This document shows, piece after piece, positions 27,162 to 35,590 of a DNA stretch of 64,000 nt. How positions within the stretch are numbered: the first letter of the stretch is position 1; every line of letters starts with the position of its first letter. Source of the DNA: Microbacterium terrae (GTDB taxonomy: Bacteria > Actinomycetota > Actinomycetes > Actinomycetales > Microbacteriaceae); the NCBI RefSeq assembly GCF_017831975.1, contig NZ_JAFDSS010000001.1:3348001-3412000 (forward strand), read 5' to 3'. The translations under genes were made by a program, and so were the position numbers. The notes under the pieces are model-generated. The model was not told the DNA's origin. It worked only from the letters and a program-made list of their open reading frames with translations, and did not search any database.

Positions 27162-27196
27162 AAATCCGCGGATTTCCGCCAGATCGTGGCTATAGT
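27162..27196 (+). promoter_or_regulatory. HU gene promoter with a perfect 14-bp palindrome
   Basis: TATAGT at 27191-27196 is a good -10 box. Upstream, AAATCCGCGGATTT (27162-27175) is a perfect palindrome covering the -35 position, a possible regulator site. The untranslated leader would be about 90 bases. The rest of 27064-27291 shows no gene. Confidence 0.5.
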
Positions 27197-27291
27197 CGAG
27201 GCGGTCGATCCGACCAGCCGGGGGGCGAACGCCATCCGGTCCGAGCAATGAAGAAGGACGCGGATCCCGCGCCCTTTGGAGGACAAACCCC

Positions 27292-27579
27292 ATGGCCGAC
27301 AAGTCCATCACCAAGACCGAACTCGTCGCGAGCATCGCGAGCGCGACCGGGCAGAGCCAGGCCGCTGTGTCGGGTGTGCTCGACTCCCTCTTCGCCACCG
27401 TCTCGGAGGCGGTCGCCAAGGGCAGCAAGGTCTCGATCCCCGGTTGGATCTCGTTCGAGCAGGTCGCCACGTCGGCCCGCACCGGCCGCAACCCGCAGAC
27501 GGGCGCCGAGATCAAGATCCCCGCGGGCAAGCGTGTCAAGGTGACCGCCGGTTCGAAGCTGAAGGCCGCCGTCAAGTAA
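27292..27579 (+). CDS. hup: HU-family DNA-binding protein
   Basis: A 95-residue nucleoid protein of the HU/IHF fold: N-terminal helices (ITKTELVASIASATG...), the beta-arm with GRNPQTGAEIKIPAGKRVKVTAGSKLKAAV near the C-terminus, containing the conserved RNPQTG DNA-intercalation turn. It lacks the long Lys/Ala-rich tail of mycobacterial HupB. The ATG has a GGAGG ribosome binding site and its own promoter. It bends and compacts DNA. Confidence 0.94.
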   Translation: MADKSITKTELVASIASATGQSQAAVSGVLDSLFATVSEAVAKGSKVSIPGWISFEQVATSARTGRNPQTGAEIKIPAGKRVKVTAGSKLKAAVK

Positions 27580-27593
27580 GACCCTGGTCTTTC

Positions 27594-27628
27594 GAGGAGG
27601 GATGCCGCGCACTGCGGCATCCCTCCTC
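27594..27628 (+). terminator. Terminator after HU
   Basis: A 15-bp perfect stem (GAGGAGGGATGCCGC and complement) with a 5-base loop and a short T-rich tail. Confidence 0.85.
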
Positions 27629-27664
27629 TGCTTTGCGCCGTGAGCCGCCCGCGCGAGGGCCACG

Positions 27665-27670
27665 TAGGCT
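27665..27670 (+). promoter_or_regulatory. -10 box (TAGGCT) of the CopD-CtaG gene
   Basis: TAGGCT ends 7 bases before the GTG at 27678 with no ribosome binding site, predicting a leaderless mRNA. Confidence 0.5.
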
Positions 27671-27677
27671 GGAACCC

Positions 27678-29654
27678 GTGAACTCGCGCGCGCTGCGGGC
27701 CGCCGGGCCCACGATCCTCGCGGTGGCGGCGCTCGCGACCCTCGTCTGGGCTCTCGCTTCTGGCGGCGGCGCCGAGCCCCTCGCCATCGGTGACCCTGGC
27801 CCCCTCGTGCGGTGGGGCCTTCCCACGGCGAAGCTGTTCGTCAACCTGTCGGCGGCCGGAATGGTCGGCGTGCTGGTCACCGCGCTGTTCAGCCTGCAGG
27901 CGGGCGAGCGTGAGTTCGACATCGCGCTGGACGCGGCATCCGTCTCGGCAGCCGTCTTCACCGTCGCCGCCGCCGCGACCGGTTTCCTCACCTTCCTCGA
28001 CGCGTTCAACCCGCAGGTGTCGCTCGGACCCGAGTTCGGCGCGCAGCTCGGGCGCTACCTCGTCGAGACCGAGTCCGGCCGCACCTGGCTGATCACCACG
28101 ATCGCCGGTGCCGCCCTCACCGTGCTCACGTTCGCCGTGCGGTCGTGGACGGCGACGCTGTTCGTCGCGATCCTCGCGGTGGCAGCCCTCGTGCCCATGG
28201 GTACGCAGGGCCACTCCGGCGAGGAGGCGAATCACAACGAGGCGATCCTCGCTCTCGTGCTGCACATCATCGGTGCCGCCGTGTGGGTCGGCGGGCTCAT
28301 CCTCCTCGTGCTGGTGCGCCCGGTGCTCAAGAGCGCACGCATGGCCGACGTGCTGGCCCGGTACTCGAGCATCGCGCTGGTCGCCTTCGTCGTGGTCGCC
28401 CTGTCGGGCACGGTGCGCGCCGTCATCGGTCTGCAGACCTGGGATGCCCTGTTCTCGGCGTACGGGCTGATCCTCACGGTGAAGGTGGTCGCGCTCCTCG
28501 CGGTGGGGCTCCTCGGCGCCGTCTACCGCCGGCGACTCATCGGCCGCTACCGCGACGAAGCGAAGCGGCGAACCTTCTGGACGCTCATCGCGCTGGAGTT
28601 CGCGCTGATGGGCGTTGCGAGCGGTGCGGCGGCCGCCCTGGCACGCACTCCCCCGCCCGTCGCGGCGACCCTCCCCGGCACGCTCACTCCGGCCGAAGTG
28701 CTGACCGGCGCGCTGCTGCCGCCCGAGATCACTCCGATCGCGTGGCTCACCGCCTGGAACATCGACCTGGTGTGGGCGTTCGCGGTCGGGTTCGGCGCGT
28801 TCTTCTACGCCGCCGGCGTCTGGCGCCTGCGCCGCAGAGGCGACGCGTGGCCGATCTATCGCACCGTGCTGTGGCTGTGCGGGCTCGCCGGGCTGCTCTG
28901 GGTCACCGGCGGCGTCGTCAACGTGTACCAGGACTACCTCTTCAGCATGCACATGGTCGGTCACATGCTGCTGACCATGGCCATCCCGGTGATGCTCGTC
29001 GCCGGTGCGCCGGTCACCCTCGCGGCGCGCGCCATCCGCAAGCGCGACGACGGCACGCGCGGTGGGCGCGAGTGGATCCTCTGGGCCGTGCACTCCCCGG
29101 TCGCCCGCGTGCTCACGAACCCGTTCGTCGCCGCCGGTATCTTCATCGGGTCGCTGTGGATCTTCTACTACACCGACCTCTTCCGCTGGTCGCTCTACGA
29201 CCACCTCGGGCACGAGTGGATGACCGCCCACTTCCTCATCTCGGGCTACCTGTTCGTCCTCACCCTGATCGGCATCGACCCGGTGCCCTACCGCCTCCCC
29301 TACCCCGGGCGCCTGCTCCTGCTCATCGGCATCATGGCCATGCACGCCTTCTTCGGCATCGCCATCATGATGCAGGAGGGGCTGATGGTCGCCGAGTGGT
29401 TCGGGTCGATGGGGCGCACCTGGGGGGCGACACCCCTCGAAGACCAGTACACCGGCGGCGGCATCGCCTGGTCGGTGGGCGAGATCCCCACGCTCATCCT
29501 CGCGATCACCGTGGCGATCCAGTGGAGCCGCACGGATGCGCGCGCGCAGAAGCGCAGCGACCGGCACGCCGACCGCACCGGCGACGCCGAGCTCGAGGAG
29601 TACAACCGGCAGCTCGCCGCCCTCGCCGAGCGCGACGCCCGCAGCGGCGCCTGA
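27678..29654 (+). CDS. CopD-CtaG fusion: copper-handling and cytochrome oxidase assembly membrane protein
   Basis: A 658-residue multi-pass membrane protein. Residues about 1-330 resemble the CopD copper-resistance domain (MGTQGHSGEEANHNEAILALVLHIIGAAVWVGG, with conserved His residues). Residues about 370-610 match the caa3-type CtaG assembly domain (WNIDLVWAFAVGFGAFFYAAGVWRL, FSMHMVGHMLLTM, MAMHAFFGIAIMM, each with His/Met clusters). The C-terminus is a charged cytoplasmic helix. The role inferred from the domains is copper movement across the membrane and delivery to cytochrome c oxidase. The two-domain fusion is common in actinobacteria. The GTG at 27678 is selected from the leaderless promoter. 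Confidence 0.88.
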   Translation: MNSRALRAAGPTILAVAALATLVWALASGGGAEPLAIGDPGPLVRWGLPTAKLFVNLSAAGMVGVLVTALFSLQAGEREFDIALDAASVSAAVFTVAAAATGFLTFLDAFNPQVSLGPEFGAQLGRYLVETESGRTWLITTIAGAALTVLTFAVRSWTATLFVAILAVAALVPMGTQGHSGEEANHNEAILALVLHIIGAAVWVGGLILLVLVRPVLKSARMADVLARYSSIALVAFVVVALSGTVRAVIGLQTWDALFSAYGLILTVKVVALLAVGLLGAVYRRRLIGRYRDEAKRRTFWTLIALEFALMGVASGAAAALARTPPPVAATLPGTLTPAEVLTGALLPPEITPIAWLTAWNIDLVWAFAVGFGAFFYAAGVWRLRRRGDAWPIYRTVLWLCGLAGLLWVTGGVVNVYQDYLFSMHMVGHMLLTMAIPVMLVAGAPVTLAARAIRKRDDGTRGGREWILWAVHSPVARVLTNPFVAAGIFIGSLWIFYYTDLFRWSLYDHLGHEWMTAHFLISGYLFVLTLIGIDPVPYRLPYPGRLLLLIGIMAMHAFFGIAIMMQEGLMVAEWFGSMGRTWGATPLEDQYTGGGIAWSVGEIPTLILAITVAIQWSRTDARAQKRSDRHADRTGDAELEEYNRQLAALAERDARSGA

Positions 29655-29689
29655 CGCCGCTCAGGCGGTGCGCCCGCCCGACCGCGGGC

Positions 29690-30829
29690 TCAGGTCGTGT
29701 CGGTGCCGCCGACGACGATCGAGACGCTGCCGTCGGGCAGGATCGTGATCTGGCCGGTGAGCACGAACGGCACATCCTCGCTCACCGACGTGATGGTGCC
29801 GTCGTACAGCGACTGCACGTCGACGTCGATGTGCGCCAGACCCTCGGTCGGCGGGATGCGCCACCCGTCGCCGTCGGCCTCGAGCGCGATGGTCGGCTGC
29901 TCGATGATCGACCACCGCGGCAGCGACACGATGCGGTCCTGCACGATGTACCCGAACGGGCAGGCGGTCGGCTGCAGCACCTGCTGCGTCGCGCACTCGG
30001 TGAGGAACTCGTCGACGCGCACCTGCACCGTGTCGGCGAACTCCGGGGTGGGGTTCGCGGTGAGGGAGACGGGGATGCCGCGCAGCGGGCTGTCGGAGAG
30101 CACGGCGACACCCGAGGTGACGGCGATCGGGGTGTTGACCGACACCGAGTACAGGCCGGGCGAGAACGCGAGCAGCGGCAGGGCGGCCAGCGGGTCGGCG
30201 TCCGCGCCGTCGGGCGAGACCTGCACCTTCTCGATGTCGAAGCCGTTCACCGTGAAGCTCGGAGACCCGTCGACCACCAGCTCGATCACCGCGAGCGGGC
30301 TCTTCGCGAACGCCCACGTGGGTGCGAAGCCGATCGTTCCGCTCTGTGCGACGTCGAAGCTCGTCTTCCCGGCGACTCCGCCCGCGGTGTACGACATCGT
30401 CACCCGCGCGGTGTCGCCGTCGCGCTCTTCGGAGATCACCTCGATGTCGGTGAGGCTCGACAGCGCCGTGCTCCGCAGAAGGGCGTCCGATGCGTAATCG
30501 TCGAGCCCCGCTGCGGCGAGGTCGACCGAGTCGACGGCGACGCCGGGCACCGCGAGCGCGTCGGCCGCGCGCCCGTCGGCCAGGAGCCCGAGGTACTGCT
30601 CCACGAACGCGCTCGGGCTGTAGAACACCCGCTGGACGGCGCCGAACGCCGCCCACACAGCGGCCACCAGCATCACGCCGACTGCAGCGAGGACGAGCAG
30701 GTCGGCCGCGAGTCGACGGCGACGCCGGTCGGGCGGGCGGATCATCGCGGGCGTCTCCCGGGGCGCGCTTTCGACGGTCGGGGGCGAGGCGGCGCCGCCG
30801 ACCGTGGTGGCGCGTGCCCCCTGGTCCAC
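29690..30829 (-). CDS. Membrane-anchored protein of unknown function
   Basis: A 379-residue protein with a basic N-terminus, one transmembrane helix (about 41-64) and a large outside domain. The outside part begins with a NTF2-like stretch (VQRVFYSPSAFVEQYLGLLADGRAADALAVPG) often seen in DUF4878-like lipoproteins and continues with beta-rich sequence. No catalytic motif is seen. The GTG at 30829 has a TAGACT box 6 bases upstream (leaderless). Two cysteines (in TECATQQ and TACPFG) may form a disulfide. It lies divergent to the helicase gene. Confidence 0.75.
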   Translation of the reverse strand: MDQGARATTVGGAASPPTVESAPRETPAMIRPPDRRRRRLAADLLVLAAVGVMLVAAVWAAFGAVQRVFYSPSAFVEQYLGLLADGRAADALAVPGVAVDSVDLAAAGLDDYASDALLRSTALSSLTDIEVISEERDGDTARVTMSYTAGGVAGKTSFDVAQSGTIGFAPTWAFAKSPLAVIELVVDGSPSFTVNGFDIEKVQVSPDGADADPLAALPLLAFSPGLYSVSVNTPIAVTSGVAVLSDSPLRGIPVSLTANPTPEFADTVQVRVDEFLTECATQQVLQPTACPFGYIVQDRIVSLPRWSIIEQPTIALEADGDGWRIPPTEGLAHIDVDVQSLYDGTITSVSEDVPFVLTGQITILPDGSVSIVVGGTDTT

Positions 30830-30835
30830 ACGCCC

Positions 30836-30841
30836 AGTCTA
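30836..30841 (-). promoter_or_regulatory. -10 box (TAGACT) of the membrane-anchored protein gene
   Basis: Minus-strand TAGACT ends 6 bases before the GTG at 30829, a leaderless arrangement. Confidence 0.55.
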
Positions 30842-30921
30842 GGAAGACCGCGCGCGCGGGCGGAATCCGGTGTCATTCCACCGATCCCGGCCGGGCGCCG
30901 CAGGCGGGGCATCCCGGTGGC

Positions 30922-30927
30922 TACCAT
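30922..30927 (+). promoter_or_regulatory. -10 box (TACCAT) of the helicase gene
   Basis: TACCAT ends 6 bases before the GTG at 30934. The ATG formed by its last bases is out of frame. Confidence 0.5.
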
Positions 30928-30933
30928 GAATCG

Positions 30934-32295
30934 GTGAACACCCCGCCCCTCTCCGCCGAGCAGGAGGCGCTGTTCCGGCTCATCGAAGACACGCGGGAGC
31001 ACGTCTTCGTCACCGGCCGGGCCGGCACGGGCAAATCGACGCTGCTCCAGCACCTCGCCTGGAACACCAGCAAGCAGATCGCCGTCTGCGCTCCGACCGG
31101 TGTCGCGGCGCTCAACGTCGAGGGCCAGACGATCCACTCCCTGTTCCGGCTGCCGATCGGCCTCATCGCCGGCGGCGAGATCGATCAGTCCGATGCCGCG
31201 CGCAAAATCCTCAACGCGATCGACACGCTCGTCATCGACGAGATCTCGATGGTCAACGCCGACCTCATGGACGCCATCGACCGGTCGCTGCGCCAGGCGC
31301 GCGGGCGCCGCTCCGAGGCGTTCGGCGGGGTGCAGATCGTGATGTTCGGCGACCCGTACCAGCTCGCGCCCGTGCCTCCCCGCGGCGACGAGCTCAAGTA
31401 CGTGCGTGATCACTACCGCTCGTTCTGGTTCTTCGACGCCAAGGTGTGGGTCGGTGAGCAGGCCGCCGACGGCATCCTCGATGTGGGCACGTACGGCACC
31501 GAGCTGAACATCCGCGAGCTCATCGACATCCACCGCCAGACAGACCCGGCGTTCAAGTCGATGCTCAACGCCGTGCGCTACGGCCGGGTCACCGCCGACA
31601 TCGCGCAGATCCTCAACGACACCGGCGCGCGCACGCCTCCCGATCCCGCCGACGGCGAGCATCCGATCATCACCCTCGCCACGCGCAACGACATCGTCAA
31701 CAACATCAACCGCCGGCACCTGACCGAGCTGATCGGGCGCGAGCAGACGGCGGTCGCCGAGGTGAACGGCGACTTCGGTCGCGGCGACGTGTACCCCGCC
31801 GACATGGAGCTGAAGCTCAAGGTCGGCGCGCAGGTGATGTTCCTGCGCAACGACACCCAGTCGTTCGGCGAGCCGCCTCGATGGGTGAACGGCACGATCG
31901 GGACGGTGACGCGCATCGCGGGCGGCACCGTGCGCGTCGACGTCGAGGGTGACGAGATGGAGGTGGAGCCGGCCGTCTGGGAGAGGTACCGCTACGCGTA
32001 CGACGCCGGCTCGAAGTCGCTCACCCGTGACATCGTCGCCGAGTTCACACAGTTCCCCCTCCGGCTCGCCTGGGCGGTCACGATCCACAAGTCGCAGGGC
32101 AAGACGTACGAGCGCGCGATCGTCGACCTCGGCAGCGGAGCGTTCGCCCCGGGCCAGACGTACGTCGCGCTGTCGCGGCTGACCTCGCTCGACGGGCTGT
32201 ACCTGTCGCGGCCGCTCCGGCCGAGCGACATCCGCGTCGACCCCGACGTGCAGCGGTTCATGGCCGGCGTGCGGCGCGACGCGCCCGCGCGCTGA
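30934..32295 (+). CDS. PIF1-like superfamily 1 DNA helicase/ATPase
   Basis: A 453-residue helicase. Walker A GRAGTGKS (28-35), motif CAPTGVAALNVEGQTIHSLF (about 52-71), Walker B VIDE (100-103), GDPYQLAPV (139-147, motif III) and the C-terminal motifs VTIHKSQGKTYERAIVDLG and YVALSRLTSLDGLYL are in the order of PIF1/RecD-type 5'-3' helicases. It probably unwinds DNA at replication or recombination structures. It lacks extra domains. The GTG start fits both the leaderless promoter and the family start; the frame extends upstream only into low-complexity sequence. Confidence 0.9.
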   Translation: MNTPPLSAEQEALFRLIEDTREHVFVTGRAGTGKSTLLQHLAWNTSKQIAVCAPTGVAALNVEGQTIHSLFRLPIGLIAGGEIDQSDAARKILNAIDTLVIDEISMVNADLMDAIDRSLRQARGRRSEAFGGVQIVMFGDPYQLAPVPPRGDELKYVRDHYRSFWFFDAKVWVGEQAADGILDVGTYGTELNIRELIDIHRQTDPAFKSMLNAVRYGRVTADIAQILNDTGARTPPDPADGEHPIITLATRNDIVNNINRRHLTELIGREQTAVAEVNGDFGRGDVYPADMELKLKVGAQVMFLRNDTQSFGEPPRWVNGTIGTVTRIAGGTVRVDVEGDEMEVEPAVWERYRYAYDAGSKSLTRDIVAEFTQFPLRLAWAVTIHKSQGKTYERAIVDLGSGAFAPGQTYVALSRLTSLDGLYLSRPLRPSDIRVDPDVQRFMAGVRRDAPAR

Positions 32296-32325
32296 GCGGC
32301 GGCCACGGCGCTCGGGCGCGGAGCC

Positions 32326-32979
32326 TCAGGCGACCTGTGCCGCCTTCGCGTGCGCGAGGTCGTCGAACAGCTCGGTGTTGAACCGGTACGCCAGCAGCAC
32401 CTCGTCGATCACACGCTCCTGCTCGGCGGCATCCCACGGCGCGGCATCCAGCTGCTCCCGGTAGACGTCCTTGAAGGCCTTCGGGTCGGCGATGTCGTCG
32501 AAGAGGTAGAAGCCGATGCCGTTCGTGTCGAAGCCGAACCGGCGCGACATCAGCCGCCCGATGAACTGACCGCCCGACAGGTCGCCGAGGTAGCGCGTGT
32601 AGTGGTGGGCGACGAAGCCGCCCGCCCAGGTCGCTCCGACCTCGTTGATGCGGTCGACGTAGCGGCGCGTGGTCGGCAGCGGCACGATCTCGTCGCGCCA
32701 GCCGGGGCCGATCAGGAACTCGAGGTCGGCCTCGAGGGCCGGGAGCCGGGTGAGCTTGTCGCTGATGAACACCGAGGCGACGGGATCGCTGCGCATCTGC
32801 CCGGCGGTGCGCTCGAGCGCTTCGTAGATGAACCAGTGCTGCGCGACGAGGGCGACGTAGTCCTCACGGGTGCCCTCCCCCCGCATGAGGTCGCTCATGA
32901 AGCCGGCGTGCTCGCTGGACGCGTGCGAGGTGCTCGAGCGCTCGCGCAGGGCGGTCGAGAAGGGGATCGGGTGGTCCAT
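32326..32979 (-). CDS. hmuO: Heme oxygenase (HmuO family, biliverdin-producing)
   Basis: A 217-residue heme oxygenase, which opens heme to biliverdin, CO and free iron. It aligns well by eye with corynebacterial HmuO: proximal ligand His19 (STSHASSEHAGFMSDLM), distal-helix motif HHYTRYLGDLSGGQ (125-138) and VFNxxxF-like RFNTELFDDL at the end. An iron-box-like sequence lies at its promoter, so it should be made under iron starvation. The DUF2470 gene upstream on the same strand belongs to the heme-utilisation theme. The ATG at 32979 is leaderless (TACACT 6 bases away). Confidence 0.93.
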   Translation of the reverse strand: MDHPIPFSTALRERSSTSHASSEHAGFMSDLMRGEGTREDYVALVAQHWFIYEALERTAGQMRSDPVASVFISDKLTRLPALEADLEFLIGPGWRDEIVPLPTTRRYVDRINEVGATWAGGFVAHHYTRYLGDLSGGQFIGRLMSRRFGFDTNGIGFYLFDDIADPKAFKDVYREQLDAAPWDAAEQERVIDEVLLAYRFNTELFDDLAHAKAAQVA

Positions 32980-32985
32980 GCCGCC

Positions 32986-32991
32986 AGTGTA
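32986..32991 (-). promoter_or_regulatory. -10 box (TACACT) of the heme oxygenase gene
   Basis: Minus-strand TACACT ends 6 bases before the ATG at 32979 and lies right beside the iron-box-like site. Confidence 0.55.
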
Positions 32992-32997
32992 CGTGAC

Positions 32998-33016
32998 TTA
33001 GGTCTGCCTTACCCAG
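32998..33016. promoter_or_regulatory. DtxR/IdeR iron-box-like site
   Basis: TTAGGTCTGCCTTACCCAG matches about 14 of the 19 positions of the DtxR/IdeR consensus palindrome. It lies between the -10 and the -35 position of the heme oxygenase promoter, the usual repressing position. Confidence 0.65.
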
Positions 33017-33045
33017 CCCGATTTCCGAGACGGCGACGGCGGTCG

Positions 33046-33357
33046 TCAGGCGTGCGGGCGGGGCGTCACGCCCAGGCGCTCGCAGGCGAGGTCGTAGAGC
33101 GCCACGATCTCGCGCCGCACCTCGGGGCGCTCGGTGATGGCGCCGCCCGGCCAGGGCACGCGCACGTCGGCCGACGAGCCGTCGGCGAGGTCGGCGCGCC
33201 ACAGTCCGCCGTCGCCGTCGAATCCGGTCATCGTGGCCGTCGCCACATCGATCCCGTCGCCGAATGCGCGCGTGATCAGCAGGTTGTCGTCGCCGTGGTC
33301 GCCGTTCATGTGACGCAGGACCGCGGTGACGACGGCGTCGTCGAAGTGATGGGGCAT
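33046..33357 (-). CDS. DUF2470 domain protein, heme-utilisation associated
   Basis: A 103-residue single-domain DUF2470 protein (VVTAVLRHMNGDHGDDNLLITRAFG... signature with the MNxDH motif, and RVPWPGGAITERPEVRREIVALYDLA). The domain occurs at the C-terminus of HugZ-type heme oxygenases and alone next to heme genes. The ATG at 33357 has a TAGTGT box 7 bases upstream. It is 66 bp upstream of heme oxygenase on the same strand. Probable role in heme iron use; the mechanism is unknown. Confidence 0.85.
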   Translation of the reverse strand: MPHHFDDAVVTAVLRHMNGDHGDDNLLITRAFGDGIDVATATMTGFDGDGGLWRADLADGSSADVRVPWPGGAITERPEVRREIVALYDLACERLGVTPRPHA

Positions 33358-33364
33358 GTTCCAC

Positions 33365-33370
33365 ACACTA
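33365..33370 (-). promoter_or_regulatory. -10 box (TAGTGT) of the DUF2470 gene
   Basis: Minus-strand TAGTGT ends 7 bases before the ATG at 33357. Confidence 0.5.
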
Positions 33371-33438
33371 CGGAACGGATGCCGGGTCCTGTGGCATCGT
33401 ATGTTTGAATGCTTCTGCACGATCATCGGGGGGTGAGG

Positions 33439-34710
33439 ATGCGACTTCGTCCCACTCGACGACGACGCGGCGTCGCCGCGATGCTCGGAGTGCTCGCCGT
33501 CTCGGCGCTCGTCGCTGTCGGCTGCGCTCCCACCGGACCCGTCTCGGTCGACACCCCCGAGCAGGTCGACGTGCAGCTTCCCGACGACACCGTCGCCCAG
33601 CTCGAAGATGCGGTGACATCGGCGATGGCCACCACCGGGGCATCCGGCGCCATCGTGGGCGTCTGGGCTCCCTGGAGCGGCGTGTGGGTCGAGGCCCTCG
33701 GCTCGCAGACGCCGGGAGGCGCGGCCGTCACCGCCGACATGACCTTCCCCGCCGGCAGGATGACCCGCGCGATGACGTGCGACGTGCTCTACCAGGTGGC
33801 GGCGGCCGGAATCGTCCGCCTCGACGACTCGGTGTCGACGTACGTCGCCGGCGTGCCGAATCTGTCGGACGTGACGCTCGAGCAGCTGTGTCAGAGCACC
33901 TCGGGGATCGGCGCCTACCGCGACAGGCTCTCGGCCGAGTGGCTGCAGAACCCGGAGCGCACCTGGAATCCGCGGGAACTCGCCGGCTACGGCCTCGGCG
34001 AAGGCCGCTCGGGTGAGCCGGGTACGGCCTACCGCGACTCCGACGCCGGTTATGTGCTGCTGGGGCTCGCCCTCGAGCGCGCGACGCAGAAGAGCGCCGC
34101 AGAGCTGGTCGACGAGTACGTGGTCGATCGGCTCGGACTCGCGAACACCCGGTTCGAGGCCTTCCCCGCGGGCACCACGCCGCTGACGGGGCTCTACTCC
34201 CCCGCGGTGAAGGGCGGCGGTCGCGACTGCACGACGCCCACCGACGTCACCGCGACGTCGTTCACGACCGGCTACACCGATTCCGGCGTCGCGACCGACA
34301 TCGAGGATCTCGGCACGTACGTGCAGGCGCTCGCCGCAGGGTCGCTCGGCGCCGACGGCAACGGACGATTCGACACCGAGTGGCCGGTGAGCTCTTCGGC
34401 GCCGTCGTGGTTCACGATCTCGGGGGGAACGCTTCACGCGGGCGGACTCGTGGGTCAGGTGAGCAGTCGCCAGGGGTACCTCGTGGGGGGCTTCTCCGAC
34501 CCTGACACCGGACTCACGGTGGCGTTCGTGCTCAACAACTCGACCGCGAAGGTCGCCGCCGCACAGAGCCTGGGCTTCGAGCTCGCGGCCATCGCGTCGA
34601 AGGCGCCGGCTGCCGCGGGGCAGAAGGCGCCCGAGGCCGGGCTGCCGTGGACGGCCGAGCAGCAGCACGCGGCGGTCGCCGAGAACCCGATCTGCGCACC
34701 GGCCGAGTGA
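33439..34710 (+). CDS. Serine beta-lactamase-fold lipoprotein with degenerate active site
   Basis: A 423-residue lipoprotein (lipobox VAVGC, Cys29) of the class C beta-lactamase / DD-peptidase / esterase fold. Surrounding family sequence is preserved (MTFPAGRMTRAMTCDVLYQVAAAGIVRLDDSVSTYV..., AGYVLLGLALERA, a late HAGGLVG). But the catalytic SxxK is replaced by Arg107-Met-Thr-Arg110, and the YSN/YSD motif reads D200-S-D. It should therefore be a non-catalytic relative, possibly peptidoglycan or ligand binding. The ATG at 33439 follows GGTGAGG; an earlier ATG at 33409 is possible. It is 4 bp from the EamA gene and probably cotranscribed with it. Confidence 0.82.
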   Translation: MRLRPTRRRRGVAAMLGVLAVSALVAVGCAPTGPVSVDTPEQVDVQLPDDTVAQLEDAVTSAMATTGASGAIVGVWAPWSGVWVEALGSQTPGGAAVTADMTFPAGRMTRAMTCDVLYQVAAAGIVRLDDSVSTYVAGVPNLSDVTLEQLCQSTSGIGAYRDRLSAEWLQNPERTWNPRELAGYGLGEGRSGEPGTAYRDSDAGYVLLGLALERATQKSAAELVDEYVVDRLGLANTRFEAFPAGTTPLTGLYSPAVKGGGRDCTTPTDVTATSFTTGYTDSGVATDIEDLGTYVQALAAGSLGADGNGRFDTEWPVSSSAPSWFTISGGTLHAGGLVGQVSSRQGYLVGGFSDPDTGLTVAFVLNNSTAKVAAAQSLGFELAAIASKAPAAAGQKAPEAGLPWTAEQQHAAVAENPICAPAE

Positions 34711-34714
34711 CGCC

Positions 34715-35590
34715 GTGACGACCCGGACGGGCTCGACGTCCGCCGTGCTCCTGGTGATCGCCGGGCTCGCCTGCCAGGAGGTCGGGGCAGCGATCGCGGT
34801 GCTGCTGTTCCCCCAGGTCGGGCCCCTCGGCATGGTGATGATGCGCCTGGCGTTCTCGGCCGTGCTGCTGCTCGCGATCGCCCGGCCGCGACTGCGCGGC
34901 CACACCTGGGCGGCCTGGAGATCGGTCGCCGCCTTCGGTCTCGTGCTGGCGGTCATGAACGGCCTGTTCTACCTCGCGCTCGAGCGGCTGCCGCTGGGGG
35001 TCACCGTGACGATCGAGGTGCTGGGCCCCCTGGTGCTCTCGATCGTCGCGAGCCGACGTGCCTCGGCGTGGCTGTGGGCGTTCGTGGCGCTCGCAGGCGT
35101 CGTCGCCCTCGCCGGCGGCGGGTGGGATCGCCTGGACCCGATCGGCGTGCTGTTCCCACTCGGTGCTGCCGCGAGCTGGGCGTTCTACATCCTCGCGTCC
35201 GCGCGCGTCGGGCGGGAGTTCCCCCGGCTCGACGGACTGGCGCTCGCGATGGCCGTGGGCGCTGTGATCTCGCTGCCGTTCGGCGTGTGGGACGCCGGTG
35301 CCGCGCTGCTGCGCCCCGAGGTGCTGGCGCTCGGTGCCGCCGTCGCCGTGCTGTCGTCGGCGATCCCGTATGCGCTCGAGCTGATCGCCCTGCGACGCCT
35401 CGCGGCCGCGGCGTTCGCGATCCTCATGAGCCTCGCGCCCGCCACCGCGACGCTCGCCGGCTTCGTGCTCCTCGGCCAGCACATGACCGTGATCGAGCTC
35501 GTGGGTATCGCGCTGGTGATCGTCGCGAGCATCGGGGCGGTCCGCTCCTCGTCGCGGGCCGCGCGGGAAGCCGCGGAGCCCATCGCGTAG
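34715..35590 (+). CDS. EamA-family (RhtA-like) exporter
   Basis: A 291-residue DMT transporter with ten hydrophobic helices arranged as two EamA halves. Features of the RhtA/YdcZ-type amino-acid or metabolite exporters are visible, such as GLFYLALERLPLGVTVTIEVLGPL in TM4 and SSAIPYALELIALRRLAAAAFAILMSLAPATATLAGFVLLGQ in the second half. The GTG starts 4 bp after the lipoprotein stop. Its TAG stop overlaps the -10 box of the next gene. Substrate unknown; threonine/homoserine-like compounds are the closest guess. Confidence 0.87.
   Translation: MTTRTGSTSAVLLVIAGLACQEVGAAIAVLLFPQVGPLGMVMMRLAFSAVLLLAIARPRLRGHTWAAWRSVAAFGLVLAVMNGLFYLALERLPLGVTVTIEVLGPLVLSIVASRRASAWLWAFVALAGVVALAGGGWDRLDPIGVLFPLGAAASWAFYILASARVGREFPRLDGLALAMAVGAVISLPFGVWDAGAALLRPEVLALGAAVAVLSSAIPYALELIALRRLAAAAFAILMSLAPATATLAGFVLLGQHMTVIELVGIALVIVASIGAVRSSSRAAREAAEPIA

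Noticed and set aside
26997..29567. 856-codon minus-strand frame opposite the CopD-CtaG gene
   Set aside because: Shadow of the plus-strand gene with low-complexity His/Asp/Arg/Glu sequence; the plus frame carries clear family motifs.
33409..33438. Ten-residue N-terminal extension of the beta-lactamase-fold lipoprotein
   Set aside because: The ATG at 33439 has a ribosome binding site and gives a normal lipoprotein signal peptide; the earlier ATG is too close to the TATGTT -10 candidate.
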